Assembly (NCBI RefSeq): GCF_014197145.1
Contig: NZ_JACIEZ010000001.1
Span: forward strand, 310,001-374,000
DNA from: Gellertiella hungarica
GTDB taxonomy: Bacteria; Pseudomonadota; Alphaproteobacteria; Rhizobiales; Rhizobiaceae
DNA: 64,000 bases
Reading direction: 5' to 3'
Shown here: positions 16,833 to 24,250 of the stretch, in pieces
How positions within the stretch are numbered: the stretch's first letter is position 1
How the letters are laid out: each line of letters opens with the position of its first letter
The notes under the pieces: model-generated
The model's database searches: none
What the model was told of the DNA's origin: nothing
Seen by the model: the letters and a program-made list of their open reading frames with translations, nothing else
Position numbers and translations under genes: made by a program

Positions 16833-17348
16833 TTAATGCACGTTGAAGGCCGTGCGCAGCAGGCTCAGCTGTGCCTGTACGCTGTTTTCATTGTCCGGCA
16901 CCATGTCGGCATCCGCGGGACGGTAGATCTCGCGATCGAGAAGCGCCACGCGATTCTGCAGGCGCAGCGAGCGCTCGATCAGGTCGCGGAAGGCTTCCGG
17001 CAGATCGTTCCAGCCGGGGGCGTTCCGGTCGACATTGAAGGAGTCGAGGCGCACCTTGCGCTTTTCGTTGAGCACCTGGTCGCGGGTCATTTCGCCATTG
17101 TTGACGGCGCGCTGCAGCAGCAGCCAGGAGGCCATCTGCATGAGGCGCGTCGTGAGCCGCATGGATTCGGCGGCGTACAGAACGGAGGCCATCCGCGGCA
17201 GCACCTTGGCAGCCGCACGGCCGGTCCCGTCCAGATAGCTTGCGGTTTCCTCAACCAGCGCCATGCCTTCGGTATAGAGCGCCTTGAACTGCGAAGAGGA
17301 AGCAATCCGCCCAGCAAAGCTGATGGTATTCAGGCCAAGTTCCGACAT
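16833..17348 (-). CDS. rcdA: DUF1465 protein, RcdA (regulator of CtrA degradation) homologue
   Basis: A 171-residue, all-helical protein of the DUF1465 family, whose founding member is Caulobacter RcdA. RcdA is an adaptor that, with CpdR and PopA, helps ClpXP degrade the cell-cycle regulator CtrA. Seen here are SFAGRIASSSQFKALYTEGM, then RMASVLYAAESMRLTTRLMQ and MASWLLLQRAVNNGEM, then LIERSLRLQNRVALLDREIY. The start at 17348 follows AGGGAA. A perfect CtrA box lies 124 bases upstream of the start codon, which would give feedback as known for rcdA in Caulobacter. The family is firm; adaptor function is inferred from homology. Confidence 0.82.
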   Translation of the reverse strand: MSELGLNTISFAGRIASSSQFKALYTEGMALVEETASYLDGTGRAAAKVLPRMASVLYAAESMRLTTRLMQMASWLLLQRAVNNGEMTRDQVLNEKRKVRLDSFNVDRNAPGWNDLPEAFRDLIERSLRLQNRVALLDREIYRPADADMVPDNENSVQAQLSLLRTAFNVH

Positions 17349-17471
17349 CTCAAATTCCCTGCCAAACGCAACCACTGTATTCAGGTAACGGAGAAGTGCG
17401 GCAGCCAGTTCCGCCGCTCTCGTTCGATGGCCTAAACATGATCGCTTTACCCGGAAACCGCAAGGTGATTA

Positions 17472-17486
17472 TTAAGAAAGGGTTAA
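17472..17486. promoter_or_regulatory. Perfect CtrA-binding site (TTAA-N7-TTAA) upstream of rcdA
   Basis: TTAA-GAAAGGG-TTAA, an exact match to the full CtrA consensus, between the rcdA start and the 3' end of a minus-strand sRNA gene. Position and partner gene fit CtrA control of rcdA. Confidence 0.6.
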
Positions 17487-17520
17487 TTCCCACAGTTTTA
17501 GGCAACTTATCCAAAATGCA

Positions 17521-17644
17521 AAGAAAAAAAGAGCCGCTGGAAAGCGGCTCTCAAGGTAAAACAGGGAGAAAATCAGACCAGTCCTCCTGGCGGAGGAGAA
17601 GGCTGAGTCCAGAAAGTCTGGATGTTCACAGTTTCCCCCTGAAA
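17521..17644 (-). ncRNA. Probable trans-acting sRNA with anti-Shine-Dalgarno motifs (alpha-r14/NfeR1-like)
   Basis: On the minus strand three stem-loops occur in a row: TCCAGA-CTT-TCTGGA, then TCCTCC-GCCA-GGAGGA, then a terminator AGAGCCGCT-TTCC-AGCGGCTCT with a TTTTTTTCTT tail. The unpaired parts hold pyrimidine runs (TTCTCCTCC, TTTTCTCCC) that can pair with ribosome sites. About 120 bases, three hairpins and anti-SD motifs are the layout of the rhizobial alpha-r14 family (NfeR1). A promoter-like pair lies just upstream. No open frame is present. Family assignment is by architecture only. Confidence 0.6.
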
Positions 17645-17650
17645 ACCTAA

Positions 17651-17681
17651 TCTATGGTTAACAAAACTGCCAATAGACAAG
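17651..17681 (-). promoter_or_regulatory. Probable promoter of the sRNA gene
   Basis: Minus strand: CTTGTC (17676-17681) and CATAGA (17651-17656), 19 bases apart (18 if TTGTCT is taken as the -35). This places a transcription start near 17644. Confidence 0.45.
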
Positions 17682-17717
17682 GTAAAATCTGAAACATCCG
17701 GAAATGGCGGCCGCCAT

Positions 17718-17912
17718 TTATTTGCTGCGGAAAAGCGACTCCGCTGCCGCCTTGCCGCTCAGCTTCTTTCTTTTTTCCTCGGCCAGGCGTTCGATTTCGG
17801 CTTCCAGCAGCCCGATGCGGGCCTGCAGCTCGTCGGCGGAAAGCAGAGAGAGGTCGCAGCCGATCTCGTGCTCCAGCTTCCGTTTCGGGCGTTCGTCGTC
17901 GAAGAGGCTCAT
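17718..17912 (-). CDS. DUF1192 small coiled-coil protein
   Basis: A 64-residue protein: MSLFDDERPKRKLEHEIGCD, then LSLLSADELQARIGLLEAEI, then ERLAEEKRKKLSGKAAAESL. The F(D)DE-PK----H-IG-DLS-LS-DEL--RI--L--EI pattern is the alphaproteobacterial DUF1192 family. The helix forms a coiled coil with no known function. It overlaps the stop of the MFS gene upstream by 4 bases (ATGA), so the two are co-translated. Confidence 0.9.
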   Translation of the reverse strand: MSLFDDERPKRKLEHEIGCDLSLLSADELQARIGLLEAEIERLAEEKRKKLSGKAAAESLFRSK

Positions 17913-19210
17913 ATGGCGGCTCCTGCGCTTTCCACGATATCGGGATCGCCCGCGCCTTCGGGAAGGGGGGCGGCGCGCGGATTGAGCGTCAGGCTCTCGG
18001 GCGTTGTCAAGGGACCGGCGCTGGTTGCGGTGTAGGTGTCGCGCTCCTCGACGGGCACCGCCTTGCGGATGCGGCTGCGGATCAGCGCATAGACCACCAG
18101 CGCCACATGGGAGAAGCCTGTGACGAGAAACAGCGCGTATGGCCCGAGCGCCGTCATCACGGGGCCGCCGATGGTGGGGCCGATGACGGTTCCGATGCCG
18201 TAGAGCAGGAGCAGCCCACCCGACACCTTCACGAAATCCTCCGAGGAGGCAAAGTCGTTGGCATGCGCGACGGCGATGGAATAGAGCGCATTGGCGGTTG
18301 CGCCATAGATGGCGATCATCACGATCAGCACCGTCACGTCGCCCGGATGCAGGATCACCACCATCAGGCCGGCAAGTGCGGCCAGTCCGGAGAGCACCAT
18401 CAGCACATAGCGCCGGTCCATGCGGTCGGAAACGCGGCCGGCTGGCAGCTGCATCACCGCGCCGGCAAAGATGGTGGCGCTCATCATCAGCGCGATGGAG
18501 CCCTGGCTGAGCCCTGCCTTCGCGCCGAAGACGGCGCCAAGCGTGCCGAAAGCCCCGTTGGCGATGCCGATCAGCAGAATGCCGACGAAGGAGACCGGAG
18601 AATTGCGATAAAGCGTCCGAAGGTCGAGCTTCACGGATTTCAGCGGCTGCGGGGTTGCGGCATTGGACAGGGTGGTCGGCAGCATGGCGACGCAATAGAA
18701 GATGCCGCACACCATGAAGAGGATGGGCGTCATCACATCCGCCAGCGGCACCACCAGCTGTCCGCCCACCGCACCGATCAGCGTGATCGTCACGTAGAGC
18801 GAGAAGATCATGCCGCGGCTCTTGTTGGTGGCGCGCTCGTTCAGCCAGCTTTCGATGATCATCGAGGTGCCCGCGGTCGAGAAGCCGGTGACGGCGCGCA
18901 GCGCGATCCACCACCAGGAATCGACCACGATGCCGGTGAGAAGCGCGATGATCGCGATCAGGGAGATGAAGCCGGAAAAGGCGCGGGCATGGCCGATCCG
19001 CCGCACCAGCTGGGGCGCAAACAGGCAGCCGAGCACGAAGCCGCTGGCCCAGGATGTGCCGAGAAGGCCGAGATCGGTCGTCGGATAGCCCTCCGCCGCG
19101 CCGCGCACCGGCAGCAGCAGGCCGTGAAGACCATTGCCAAGATAGAGAAAGAGTGTACCAACCAGAAGCGCGAAGACAGGCAGGATGTTGCTCTTGAAGG
19201 CAGCGGGCAT
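17909..19210 (-). CDS. MFS transporter
   Basis: A 433-residue major-facilitator protein with about 12 hydrophobic helices. The N-terminal half has GLLGTSWASGFVLGCLFAPQ and LVRRIGHARAFSG (motif A region). A duplicated counterpart, PAGRVSDRMDRRYVLMVLSG, occurs in the second half. The C-terminal cytoplasmic tail is long, about 45 residues. It resembles the sugar-efflux / YcaD-like subgroup. Substrate unknown. It is coupled to DUF1192 by a 4-base overlap, a pairing that suggests a shared transcript rather than shared function. Confidence 0.88.
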   Translation of the reverse strand: MPAAFKSNILPVFALLVGTLFLYLGNGLHGLLLPVRGAAEGYPTTDLGLLGTSWASGFVLGCLFAPQLVRRIGHARAFSGFISLIAIIALLTGIVVDSWWWIALRAVTGFSTAGTSMIIESWLNERATNKSRGMIFSLYVTITLIGAVGGQLVVPLADVMTPILFMVCGIFYCVAMLPTTLSNAATPQPLKSVKLDLRTLYRNSPVSFVGILLIGIANGAFGTLGAVFGAKAGLSQGSIALMMSATIFAGAVMQLPAGRVSDRMDRRYVLMVLSGLAALAGLMVVILHPGDVTVLIVMIAIYGATANALYSIAVAHANDFASSEDFVKVSGGLLLLYGIGTVIGPTIGGPVMTALGPYALFLVTGFSHVALVVYALIRSRIRKAVPVEERDTYTATSAGPLTTPESLTLNPRAAPLPEGAGDPDIVESAGAAI

Positions 19211-19372
19211 GGCGTCGTCCTGGTTCGGTGCGGGTTCATCCGGTCATGGGCCGGATCGTAGATTAGCGCGTCGGGATTAGGCTTTCGTCAATGCGTACAA
19301 AAGTTGACGCTGTTGTGGCACCCCGGGGAGAAAGACATCGGCCCCGGCGGGAAGCGGTGAGGGATCGGACGA

Positions 19373-19531
19373 TTGGTTAACAAGTTCATCGGGCTGTTTC
19401 TGGTGCTGCTCATGGCGGTGCAACTCATCCGTCCGCTCGGCCTGCCCGGCCTGCACCGCCGCCGCGACTTCTGGAAACTCGCCGTCGTCGCCTTCGTGCT
19501 CTGGTCGGTGGTGCTGCTCATCCGGCCGTGA
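19373..19531 (+). CDS. Small membrane protein (TTG start)
   Basis: A 52-codon frame: LVNKFIGLFLVLLMAVQLIR, then PLGLPGLHRRRDFWKLAVVA, then FVLWSVVLLIRP. Two hydrophobic helices flank a basic loop. An in-frame stop at 19358-19360 leaves only TTG (19373) as a start, preceded by GTGAGGG, or an internal ATG at about 19412. The amphipathic, helix-loop-helix layout and third-base GC bias look like real coding sequence. No family assigned. Confidence 0.45.
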   Translation: MVNKFIGLFLVLLMAVQLIRPLGLPGLHRRRDFWKLAVVAFVLWSVVLLIRP

Positions 19532-19569
19532 CGGGTGACATGGGCCTTTCTGCTTCGCCGGGCGTGGAG

Positions 19570-19910
19570 TTGGCCGCGCTGCACTCTGGCGGCGCGGCGT
19601 TGAGTTTGCCGTACTGCACCCCTCTCTGCCTCGCACTACGTTGAGTTTGCCGTGCTGCACCCCCCTCTGTCCCTGCCGGGACATCTCCCCCTCAAGGGGG
19701 GAGATCGACATCCCGTTTTATGATTTCCCCAAACAACCAGCGTTTCATTTGCAGAAACGTTGGCGAGGGATTGCCATCATACACCCCATCCCGATCTCCC
19801 CCCTTGAGGGGGAGATGCCCGGCAGGGCAGAGGGGGGTATGCATCCGCAAACCCGACGGTTTGCAGGGCAGAGGGGGGTGCAGCGCGGCACTCCCGACAG
19901 TTTGCAGGGC
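19570..19910. repeat. Mosaic palindromic repeat cluster, copy 1 (RIME-like)
   Basis: A long imperfect palindrome. The left arm (19655-19707) contains CACCCCCCTCTGTCC, CTGCCGGGACATCTCC and CCCTCAAGGGGGGAGATC. The right arm (19793-19843) is its reverse complement with small changes. Between them is an 85-base spacer that is also similar to the spacer of the second cluster near 55.5 kb. Shorter units beginning GTTGAGTTTGCCG repeat on the left, and AGGGCAGAGGGGGGT on the right. This is the style of the intergenic mosaic elements of rhizobia; no open frame or transposase is present. Confidence 0.8.
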
Positions 19911-19975
19911 GGCGCAATCCACGCCGTGCGCGGCACCGATTCTCTCCCCGACGCGCCGGGGAAACCCGCTTCCAA

Positions 19976-20002
19976 ACAGAAAAAGGGGCCTTGCGGCCCC
20001 TT
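19976..20002 (-). terminator. Rho-independent terminator of yebC
   Basis: Minus strand: AAGGGGCC-GCAA-GGCCCCTT followed by a T tract, 25 bases after the yebC stop. Confidence 0.88.
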
Positions 20003-20026
20003 CCATGTCGCGAAATCGCGCCCCGC

Positions 20027-20773
20027 TCAGGCGGAGAGCTTTGCCATGACCTCGTCGGAAACCTCGAAGTTGGTGTAGACGTTCTGGACGTCGTCGTCGT
20101 CTTCGAGCGTGTCAATGAGCTTCATCAGCGACTGGGCCTTTTCCTCGTCCACCGGAACGGTGTTCTGCGGCTTCCAGATCGCCTTGACCGTTTCGGCTTC
20201 GCCAAGGGTTGCCTCGAGTGCCTTGGAAACCTCGCCGATATCCTCGAAACCGCAGATGATGGTGTGGCCGTCCTCGTCGGAGGTCACGTCCTCGGCACCG
20301 GCTTCGATCGCGGCTTCCATGACCTTGTCGGCATCGCCGACGGCGGCCTTGTAGGTGATTTCGCCGACGCGGTCGAAGGAGAAGGAGACCGAGCCCGTTT
20401 CACCCAGTGCGCCGCCTGCCTTGGAGAAGGTCGAGCGGACGGAGGAGGCGGTGCGGTTGCGGTTGTCGGTGAGCGCTTCGACGATGACGGCGACGCCGCC
20501 CGGGCCATAGCCCTCGTAACGCACTTCCTCGTAGTTCTCCGCATCGCCGCCGGCGGCCTTCTTGATGGCGCGCTCGATGTTGTCCTTCGGCATGGACTGG
20601 GCCTTGGCGTTCTGGATGGCCAGACGCAGGCGCGGGTTCATGGCCGGGTCGGGCAGACCGGTCTTGGCCGCAACGGTGATTTCGCGGGCGAGCTTGGAAA
20701 ACATCTTCGAGCGGACCGCGTCCTGACGGCCCTTGCGATGCATGATATTCTTAAACTGTGAATGGCCAGCCAT
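20027..20773 (-). CDS. yebC: YebC/PmpR-family DNA-binding transcriptional regulator
   Basis: A 248-residue cytoplasmic protein starting [20 protein letters not shown], the invariant YebC N-terminus. It continues with [40 protein letters not shown] and [16 protein letters not shown], all family-typical. YebC proteins act as regulators (PmpR) and some relieve ribosome stalling at proline runs. The start at 20773 is chosen because the family always begins M(A)GHS. In many alphaproteobacteria this gene sits next to ruvC; here ruvC is 13.5 kb away. It has its own terminator. Confidence 0.95.
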   Translation of the reverse strand: MAGHSQFKNIMHRKGRQDAVRSKMFSKLAREITVAAKTGLPDPAMNPRLRLAIQNAKAQSMPKDNIERAIKKAAGGDAENYEEVRYEGYGPGGVAVIVEALTDNRNRTASSVRSTFSKAGGALGETGSVSFSFDRVGEITYKAAVGDADKVMEAAIEAGAEDVTSDEDGHTIICGFEDIGEVSKALEATLGEAETVKAIWKPQNTVPVDEEKAQSLMKLIDTLEDDDDVQNVYTNFEVSDEVMAKLSA

Positions 20774-20864
20774 GGCACCCCTGTTCACGTCTTTATGGTG
20801 GGAATGGCGGCTTTATAGGCAGGAAGACCCGTTTCGTCCAGCCACGGCCGTCAAATTACGGTCA

Positions 20865-21689
20865 TCAAACCCAGAAGGACGGCAGGGTTTCCTGAAGCCG
20901 CGGACCGATGCGCAGCGGAGCGATCTTTTCGGCGAGCCCCGTCGCGTCGGAGATCTCCACGCCCACGCCGCAGAGCGTGGCCGGGCCGTGGGCCGCTTCG
21001 AAGCGGCCCTTCGGCATCTTCGAGATGAAACGGTTCAGCGGCTCTTCCTTCTCCATTCCGAGCGAGGAATCGTAATCGCCGCACATGCCGGCATCGGACA
21101 TGTAGGCCGTGCCGCCATTGAGGATCTGGTGGTCGGCGGTCGGCACATGGGTGTGGGTTCCGACGACGAAGCTCGCGCGGCCGTCGACGAAATGCCCGAA
21201 GCACTGCTTCTCGCTCGTGGCCTCGGCGTGGAAATCGAAGACGATCGCATCGGCCTGTTCCTTCAGCGGGCAGGCATCGAGGATCGTCTCCGCCGCCTTG
21301 AAGGGGTCGTCCAGCTCCGGATGCATGAAGACCCGGCCCATGATGTTGGCGACGAGCACGCGGGCACCGTTGCGGGCGTAGTAGAGACCGGAGCCCCGGC
21401 CCGGCGTGCCCTGGGGATAGTTGGCCGGGCGCAGGAACTGGTCGTGCCGCTGGCAGAAGGTGACCGCTTCCTTCTGGTCCCAGACGTGGTTGCCCGTGGT
21501 CACCACGTCGGCACCGGCATTGATGGTTTCGAGGAAGATGTCTTCGGTGATGCCGAAGCCCCCGGCCGCATTCTCCCCGTTGACGATGACGAAATCGAGC
21601 TTCAGGTCCGAGATCAGCCCGGGAAGGCGCTCCCAGACGGCTGTCCGCCCGGTCTTGCCCACCATGTCACCCAGGAACAACAGCCGCAT
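20865..21689 (-). CDS. YmdB-family metallophosphoesterase
   Basis: A 274-residue phosphoesterase: MRLLFLGDMVGKTGRTAVWE carries the first metal ligand Asp. FVIVNGENAAGGFG, VTTGNHVWDQ and FDFHAEATSEK follow, and VVGTHTHVPTADHQIL supplies the last ligands. These are the binuclear metal motifs of the TIGR00282/YmdB family, which hydrolyses cyclic nucleotides such as 2',3'-cAMP or cAMP in Bacillus and Deinococcus. The start follows GAAGGGTGAG. It lies 15 bases after the cyclo-ligase gene and is probably co-transcribed with it. Confidence 0.92.
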   Translation of the reverse strand: MRLLFLGDMVGKTGRTAVWERLPGLISDLKLDFVIVNGENAAGGFGITEDIFLETINAGADVVTTGNHVWDQKEAVTFCQRHDQFLRPANYPQGTPGRGSGLYYARNGARVLVANIMGRVFMHPELDDPFKAAETILDACPLKEQADAIVFDFHAEATSEKQCFGHFVDGRASFVVGTHTHVPTADHQILNGGTAYMSDAGMCGDYDSSLGMEKEEPLNRFISKMPKGRFEAAHGPATLCGVGVEISDATGLAEKIAPLRIGPRLQETLPSFWV

Positions 21690-21704
21690 CCGCTCACCCT
21701 TCAC

Positions 21705-22280
21705 TCAATCGAAACGACGATAGCCGCTTTCGGTGATGATGGCAGACAGGCCCACATCATGCGGCTCTGCGGGCACTGATGCCACTTCCTGGCAGTCGAA
21801 GGCAATGCCGATAAGGCGGGGATTCATGCCTTTTTTCCTCAGACGGTCGATAGCGCGGTCGTAATGGCCGGCCCCGTAGCCGATCCGGTTGCCGGCGGCA
21901 TCGAACACGGAAAGCGGCATCAGCAGCAGCTCGGGATCGAGCACTGCGGCATCCGGCCCCGGGCCGCGGGTACCGAAACCGGTATCCACCAGCTCGACGC
22001 CCTTCTTCAGTTCGCGGAAGGCGATGGTCTCGCGGTCGAGCACCACGGGCAGGCAAAGGCGCGCGCCCCTCTGGCCGAGATGATCGAGAAGAGGGCGGAT
22101 GTCCGCCTCGGAGCGGATCGGCAGGAAGCCGGAGATGATGGTGCCGGGCTCAAAGGAGAGGGCCTCGCCGAAGGCGGATATGGCGATCGATTTCTCCAGC
22201 CGTGCCTCGGGCTCGATGGCATCGCGCAGTGCCAGCCGCTCCTTGCGAAGCGCCGCCTTCTGTTCCTTCAGTGTCTGCAT
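21705..22280 (-). CDS. 5-formyltetrahydrofolate cyclo-ligase, copy 1
   Basis: This enzyme uses ATP to convert 5-formyltetrahydrofolate to 5,10-methenyltetrahydrofolate. The 191-residue protein shows LKEQKAALRKERLALRDAIE, then GFLPIRSEADIRPLL, then LDPELLLMPLSVFDAAGNRI and GYGAGHYDRAIDRL, where GYGAGHYDR is the phosphate-binding signature. In many proteobacteria the gene follows zapA and 6S RNA. Here copy 1 runs in that direction but is separated from them by three genes, one of which is a second cyclo-ligase. The start at 22280 follows AGAGGAA. Confidence 0.92.
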   Translation of the reverse strand: MQTLKEQKAALRKERLALRDAIEPEARLEKSIAISAFGEALSFEPGTIISGFLPIRSEADIRPLLDHLGQRGARLCLPVVLDRETIAFRELKKGVELVDTGFGTRGPGPDAAVLDPELLLMPLSVFDAAGNRIGYGAGHYDRAIDRLRKKGMNPRLIGIAFDCQEVASVPAEPHDVGLSAIITESGYRRFD

Positions 22281-22464
22281 GTCCGTTCCTCTGCCTGCTG
22301 CGGTTGCTGTTTCGAAAGTGGCGGAGCAACCAGCGGTCCGCAAGGGGCATTTCCGACATCCTGTTGACCGGAAGAGAAGCCGCCACCACCTCTGCGAGCA
22401 GAAAATAACCCAGCAATATCAAGAGGCCAGTTTCGAGTGTCCCTGTTAATTCCGCCGCAAGCAT
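22150..22464 (-). CDS. Possible small membrane protein overlapping the cyclo-ligase start (doubtful)
   Basis: The first 50 codons read MLAAELTGTLETGLLILLGY, then FLLAEVVAASLPVNRMSEMP, then LADRWLLRHF: one hydrophobic helix and a basic tail, plausible as a small membrane protein. The frame then runs 131 bases into the cyclo-ligase gene with low-complexity codons, which is unusual. Either an original stop has been lost or the frame is accidental. No family recognised. Confidence 0.25.
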   Translation of the reverse strand: MLAAELTGTLETGLLILLGYFLLAEVVAASLPVNRMSEMPLADRWLLRHFRNSNRSRQRNGHADTEGTEGGASQGAAGTARCHRARGTAGEIDRHIRLRRGPLL

Positions 22465-22607
22465 AGGGCTAAATTAAGGGCTCTTTGTATGTTCATGTAA
22501 TAATTTTAAACATCAAGAATGAGCTATGTGTGCAATGACCGAAAACGGGCGGTGGCACCTTTTGGGGCAGGAGGCGCCTTGTTCCGGGGCAATGGAGTGC
22601 GAGTTTC

Positions 22608-23561
22608 ATGACCACGGTACTTTACAACAGCCATGCCAGGCTGGCCCAGGCGGCTCTTCGGGCGTCAGACCGGTTGCTGGTCGAACGTCAGGAGCGGCTT
22701 TCTACCGGGCTCAAGGTGGCCACGGCGAAGGACAACGCCGCTTACTGGTCGGTCGGTGCGGCGATCTACAGCGATATGGCGGCTCAGAAGGCCATTCGCG
22801 ACGGGATGAGTCTCAGCCTGGGGGTCGTGGACACGGCCATGAATGCGGCAGCGCCGATCCTGAAGGGCGTCGAAAGGTTGAAGGCCATCTTCACAATGGG
22901 GCGCCAGGCCACGCCTGAGGAGGCTCTGGTCTATGACCGGGAGATCCGACAGATCGCTGCCGGCATGGAGGCAACGATTAAGGCTGCCTCATTTGGGGGA
23001 GTCAATCTGCTCTATCACGTCTCCGGTACCTCCTACACAAGGACCTTCAATGCCGGCCTCAGCCGCAGCAGCGATGGCACGATCGTCATGAACCGCATGT
23101 CGCTCGACTTGAACAAGACGACCATGATCGATGAGGAGAAGACGGGCGGCGTTCTTTCGATGACCTATTACGACCAGTACAATTTCACGACCGGCCGGCG
23201 CATCTTCTCCGGTTACGGTGGCAATTCGTGGCTTCTGGCCTTCTACAACAGCTCCAACGGCGCCATGTTCAATACCGGCGGACGGAAGGCCAATCTCGAT
23301 ATCATCGAACAGATCGGCAGTGCGGTGCGGGAGGGGTTCGCAACGCTCGGTGCCTTCCAGAAACGGCTGGAAACCCAGCGCGATCTGCTCGAACGCCTGA
23401 CGCTGACCCATACGCGGGGGCTGTCGCGCCTCATTGATGCCGACATGAACCAGGAAAGCGCTCTCCTTCGAGCGGAGCAGACCCGCCGGCAGCTCGCGGT
23501 CCAGTCGCTGAGCATTGCAAACAGCACGCCCTCCCGCCTGCTCGGCCAGCTCTTCCGCTAG
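22608..23561 (+). CDS. Flagellin-like protein, orphan copy 1
   Basis: A 317-residue protein with both flagellin terminal domains. The N-terminus has VERQERLSTGLKVATAKDNA and AYWSVGAAIYSDM (D0/D1 helices). The C-terminus has GLSRLIDADMNQESALLRAE and QTRRQLAVQSLSIANSTPSR, ending LLGQLFR. The middle is short and contains IFSGYGGNSWLLAF. Flagellins polymerise into the external filament. It lacks the usual MTSIxTN start and there are no flagellar genes nearby (no flaF, flbT, fliC cluster). The preceding 150 bases are unusually AT-rich. It shares the CTAG of its stop with the convergent NUDIX gene. A second such gene lies 6 kb away. Confidence 0.85.
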   Translation: MTTVLYNSHARLAQAALRASDRLLVERQERLSTGLKVATAKDNAAYWSVGAAIYSDMAAQKAIRDGMSLSLGVVDTAMNAAAPILKGVERLKAIFTMGRQATPEEALVYDREIRQIAAGMEATIKAASFGGVNLLYHVSGTSYTRTFNAGLSRSSDGTIVMNRMSLDLNKTTMIDEEKTGGVLSMTYYDQYNFTTGRRIFSGYGGNSWLLAFYNSSNGAMFNTGGRKANLDIIEQIGSAVREGFATLGAFQKRLETQRDLLERLTLTHTRGLSRLIDADMNQESALLRAEQTRRQLAVQSLSIANSTPSRLLGQLFR

Positions 23562-24130
23562 AGAGAATCGGGCGGCAGCAGTTTCAGCCGCCCGAGCGCC
23601 GCGACTGCGGCAAAAAGTGCTGCGACATGCATGGACTGCTCCATGCCGCCACTGACCGCCAGCGAGAGCGCCTCTTCGAGCGGCACCAGCTCGACGCTCA
23701 GTTCCTCTCCCGGTTCCAGCTGCGGCTCGGCCAGGCGTCGCGCGCCCGTCATCAGCGCAATCTGGATGCGGTTTGTCTGCAGCGCGGGATTGGCGGCCAT
23801 GCTGCCGACATGGACGAGCTCGCCGCCACCGTAGCCGGTTTCCTCCATCAGCTCGCGGGCTGCCGCCTCGGCAGGCGAGGGGTCGTGCGGATCGACGCAG
23901 CCTCCCGGCAGCTCGGGCGCGATGCTCGCCGTGCCGTGCCGGTACTGGCGCACCATCACCAGCCTGTCGTCCTCGGTCAGGGCGATGCAGACGGCCCAGT
24001 CCGGATAGGAAATGACATAATAAGGGTCGAGCACCGCGCCGCGTCCGGTCGTCACCCTTTCGCTGCGCAGGTGGATCCAGCGGTCCGAGATGACGATGTC
24101 GCTGCGGTCGACGGTCCAGGGCTTGCTCAT
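23558..24130 (-). CDS. NUDIX hydrolase (ADP-ribose-pyrophosphatase-like)
   Basis: A 190-residue NUDIX protein. The Nudix box begins GGCVDPHDPSPAEAAARELM and ends EETGYGG (G-x5-E-x7-REUxEExGU pattern, with a slightly long first part). VRQYRHGTASIAPELPGG upstream resembles ADP-ribose pyrophosphatases. It would cleave nucleoside diphosphates linked to another moiety; the substrate is not certain. It ends on a TAG that shares the palindrome CTAG with the flagellin stop and diverges from the second cyclo-ligase gene by 120 bases. Confidence 0.87.
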   Translation of the reverse strand: MSKPWTVDRSDIVISDRWIHLRSERVTTGRGAVLDPYYVISYPDWAVCIALTEDDRLVMVRQYRHGTASIAPELPGGCVDPHDPSPAEAAARELMEETGYGGGELVHVGSMAANPALQTNRIQIALMTGARRLAEPQLEPGEELSVELVPLEEALSLAVSGGMEQSMHVAALFAAVAALGRLKLLPPDSL

Positions 24131-24250
24131 GGGTACCTCAAGATTGCATGGCGGCAGAAGCGCCGCCCCTTGTCGCCTCCGGAACTGGCCCGGAGATGGA
24201 GAGCGCCTACATTGGCTCTTGCGGGGGCGCGGATAGAGGAAGGCACGATC

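Noticed and set aside
19570-19910. CRISPR array
   Set aside because: The repeats are palindromic modules of unequal length without regular spacers, and no cas genes are present.
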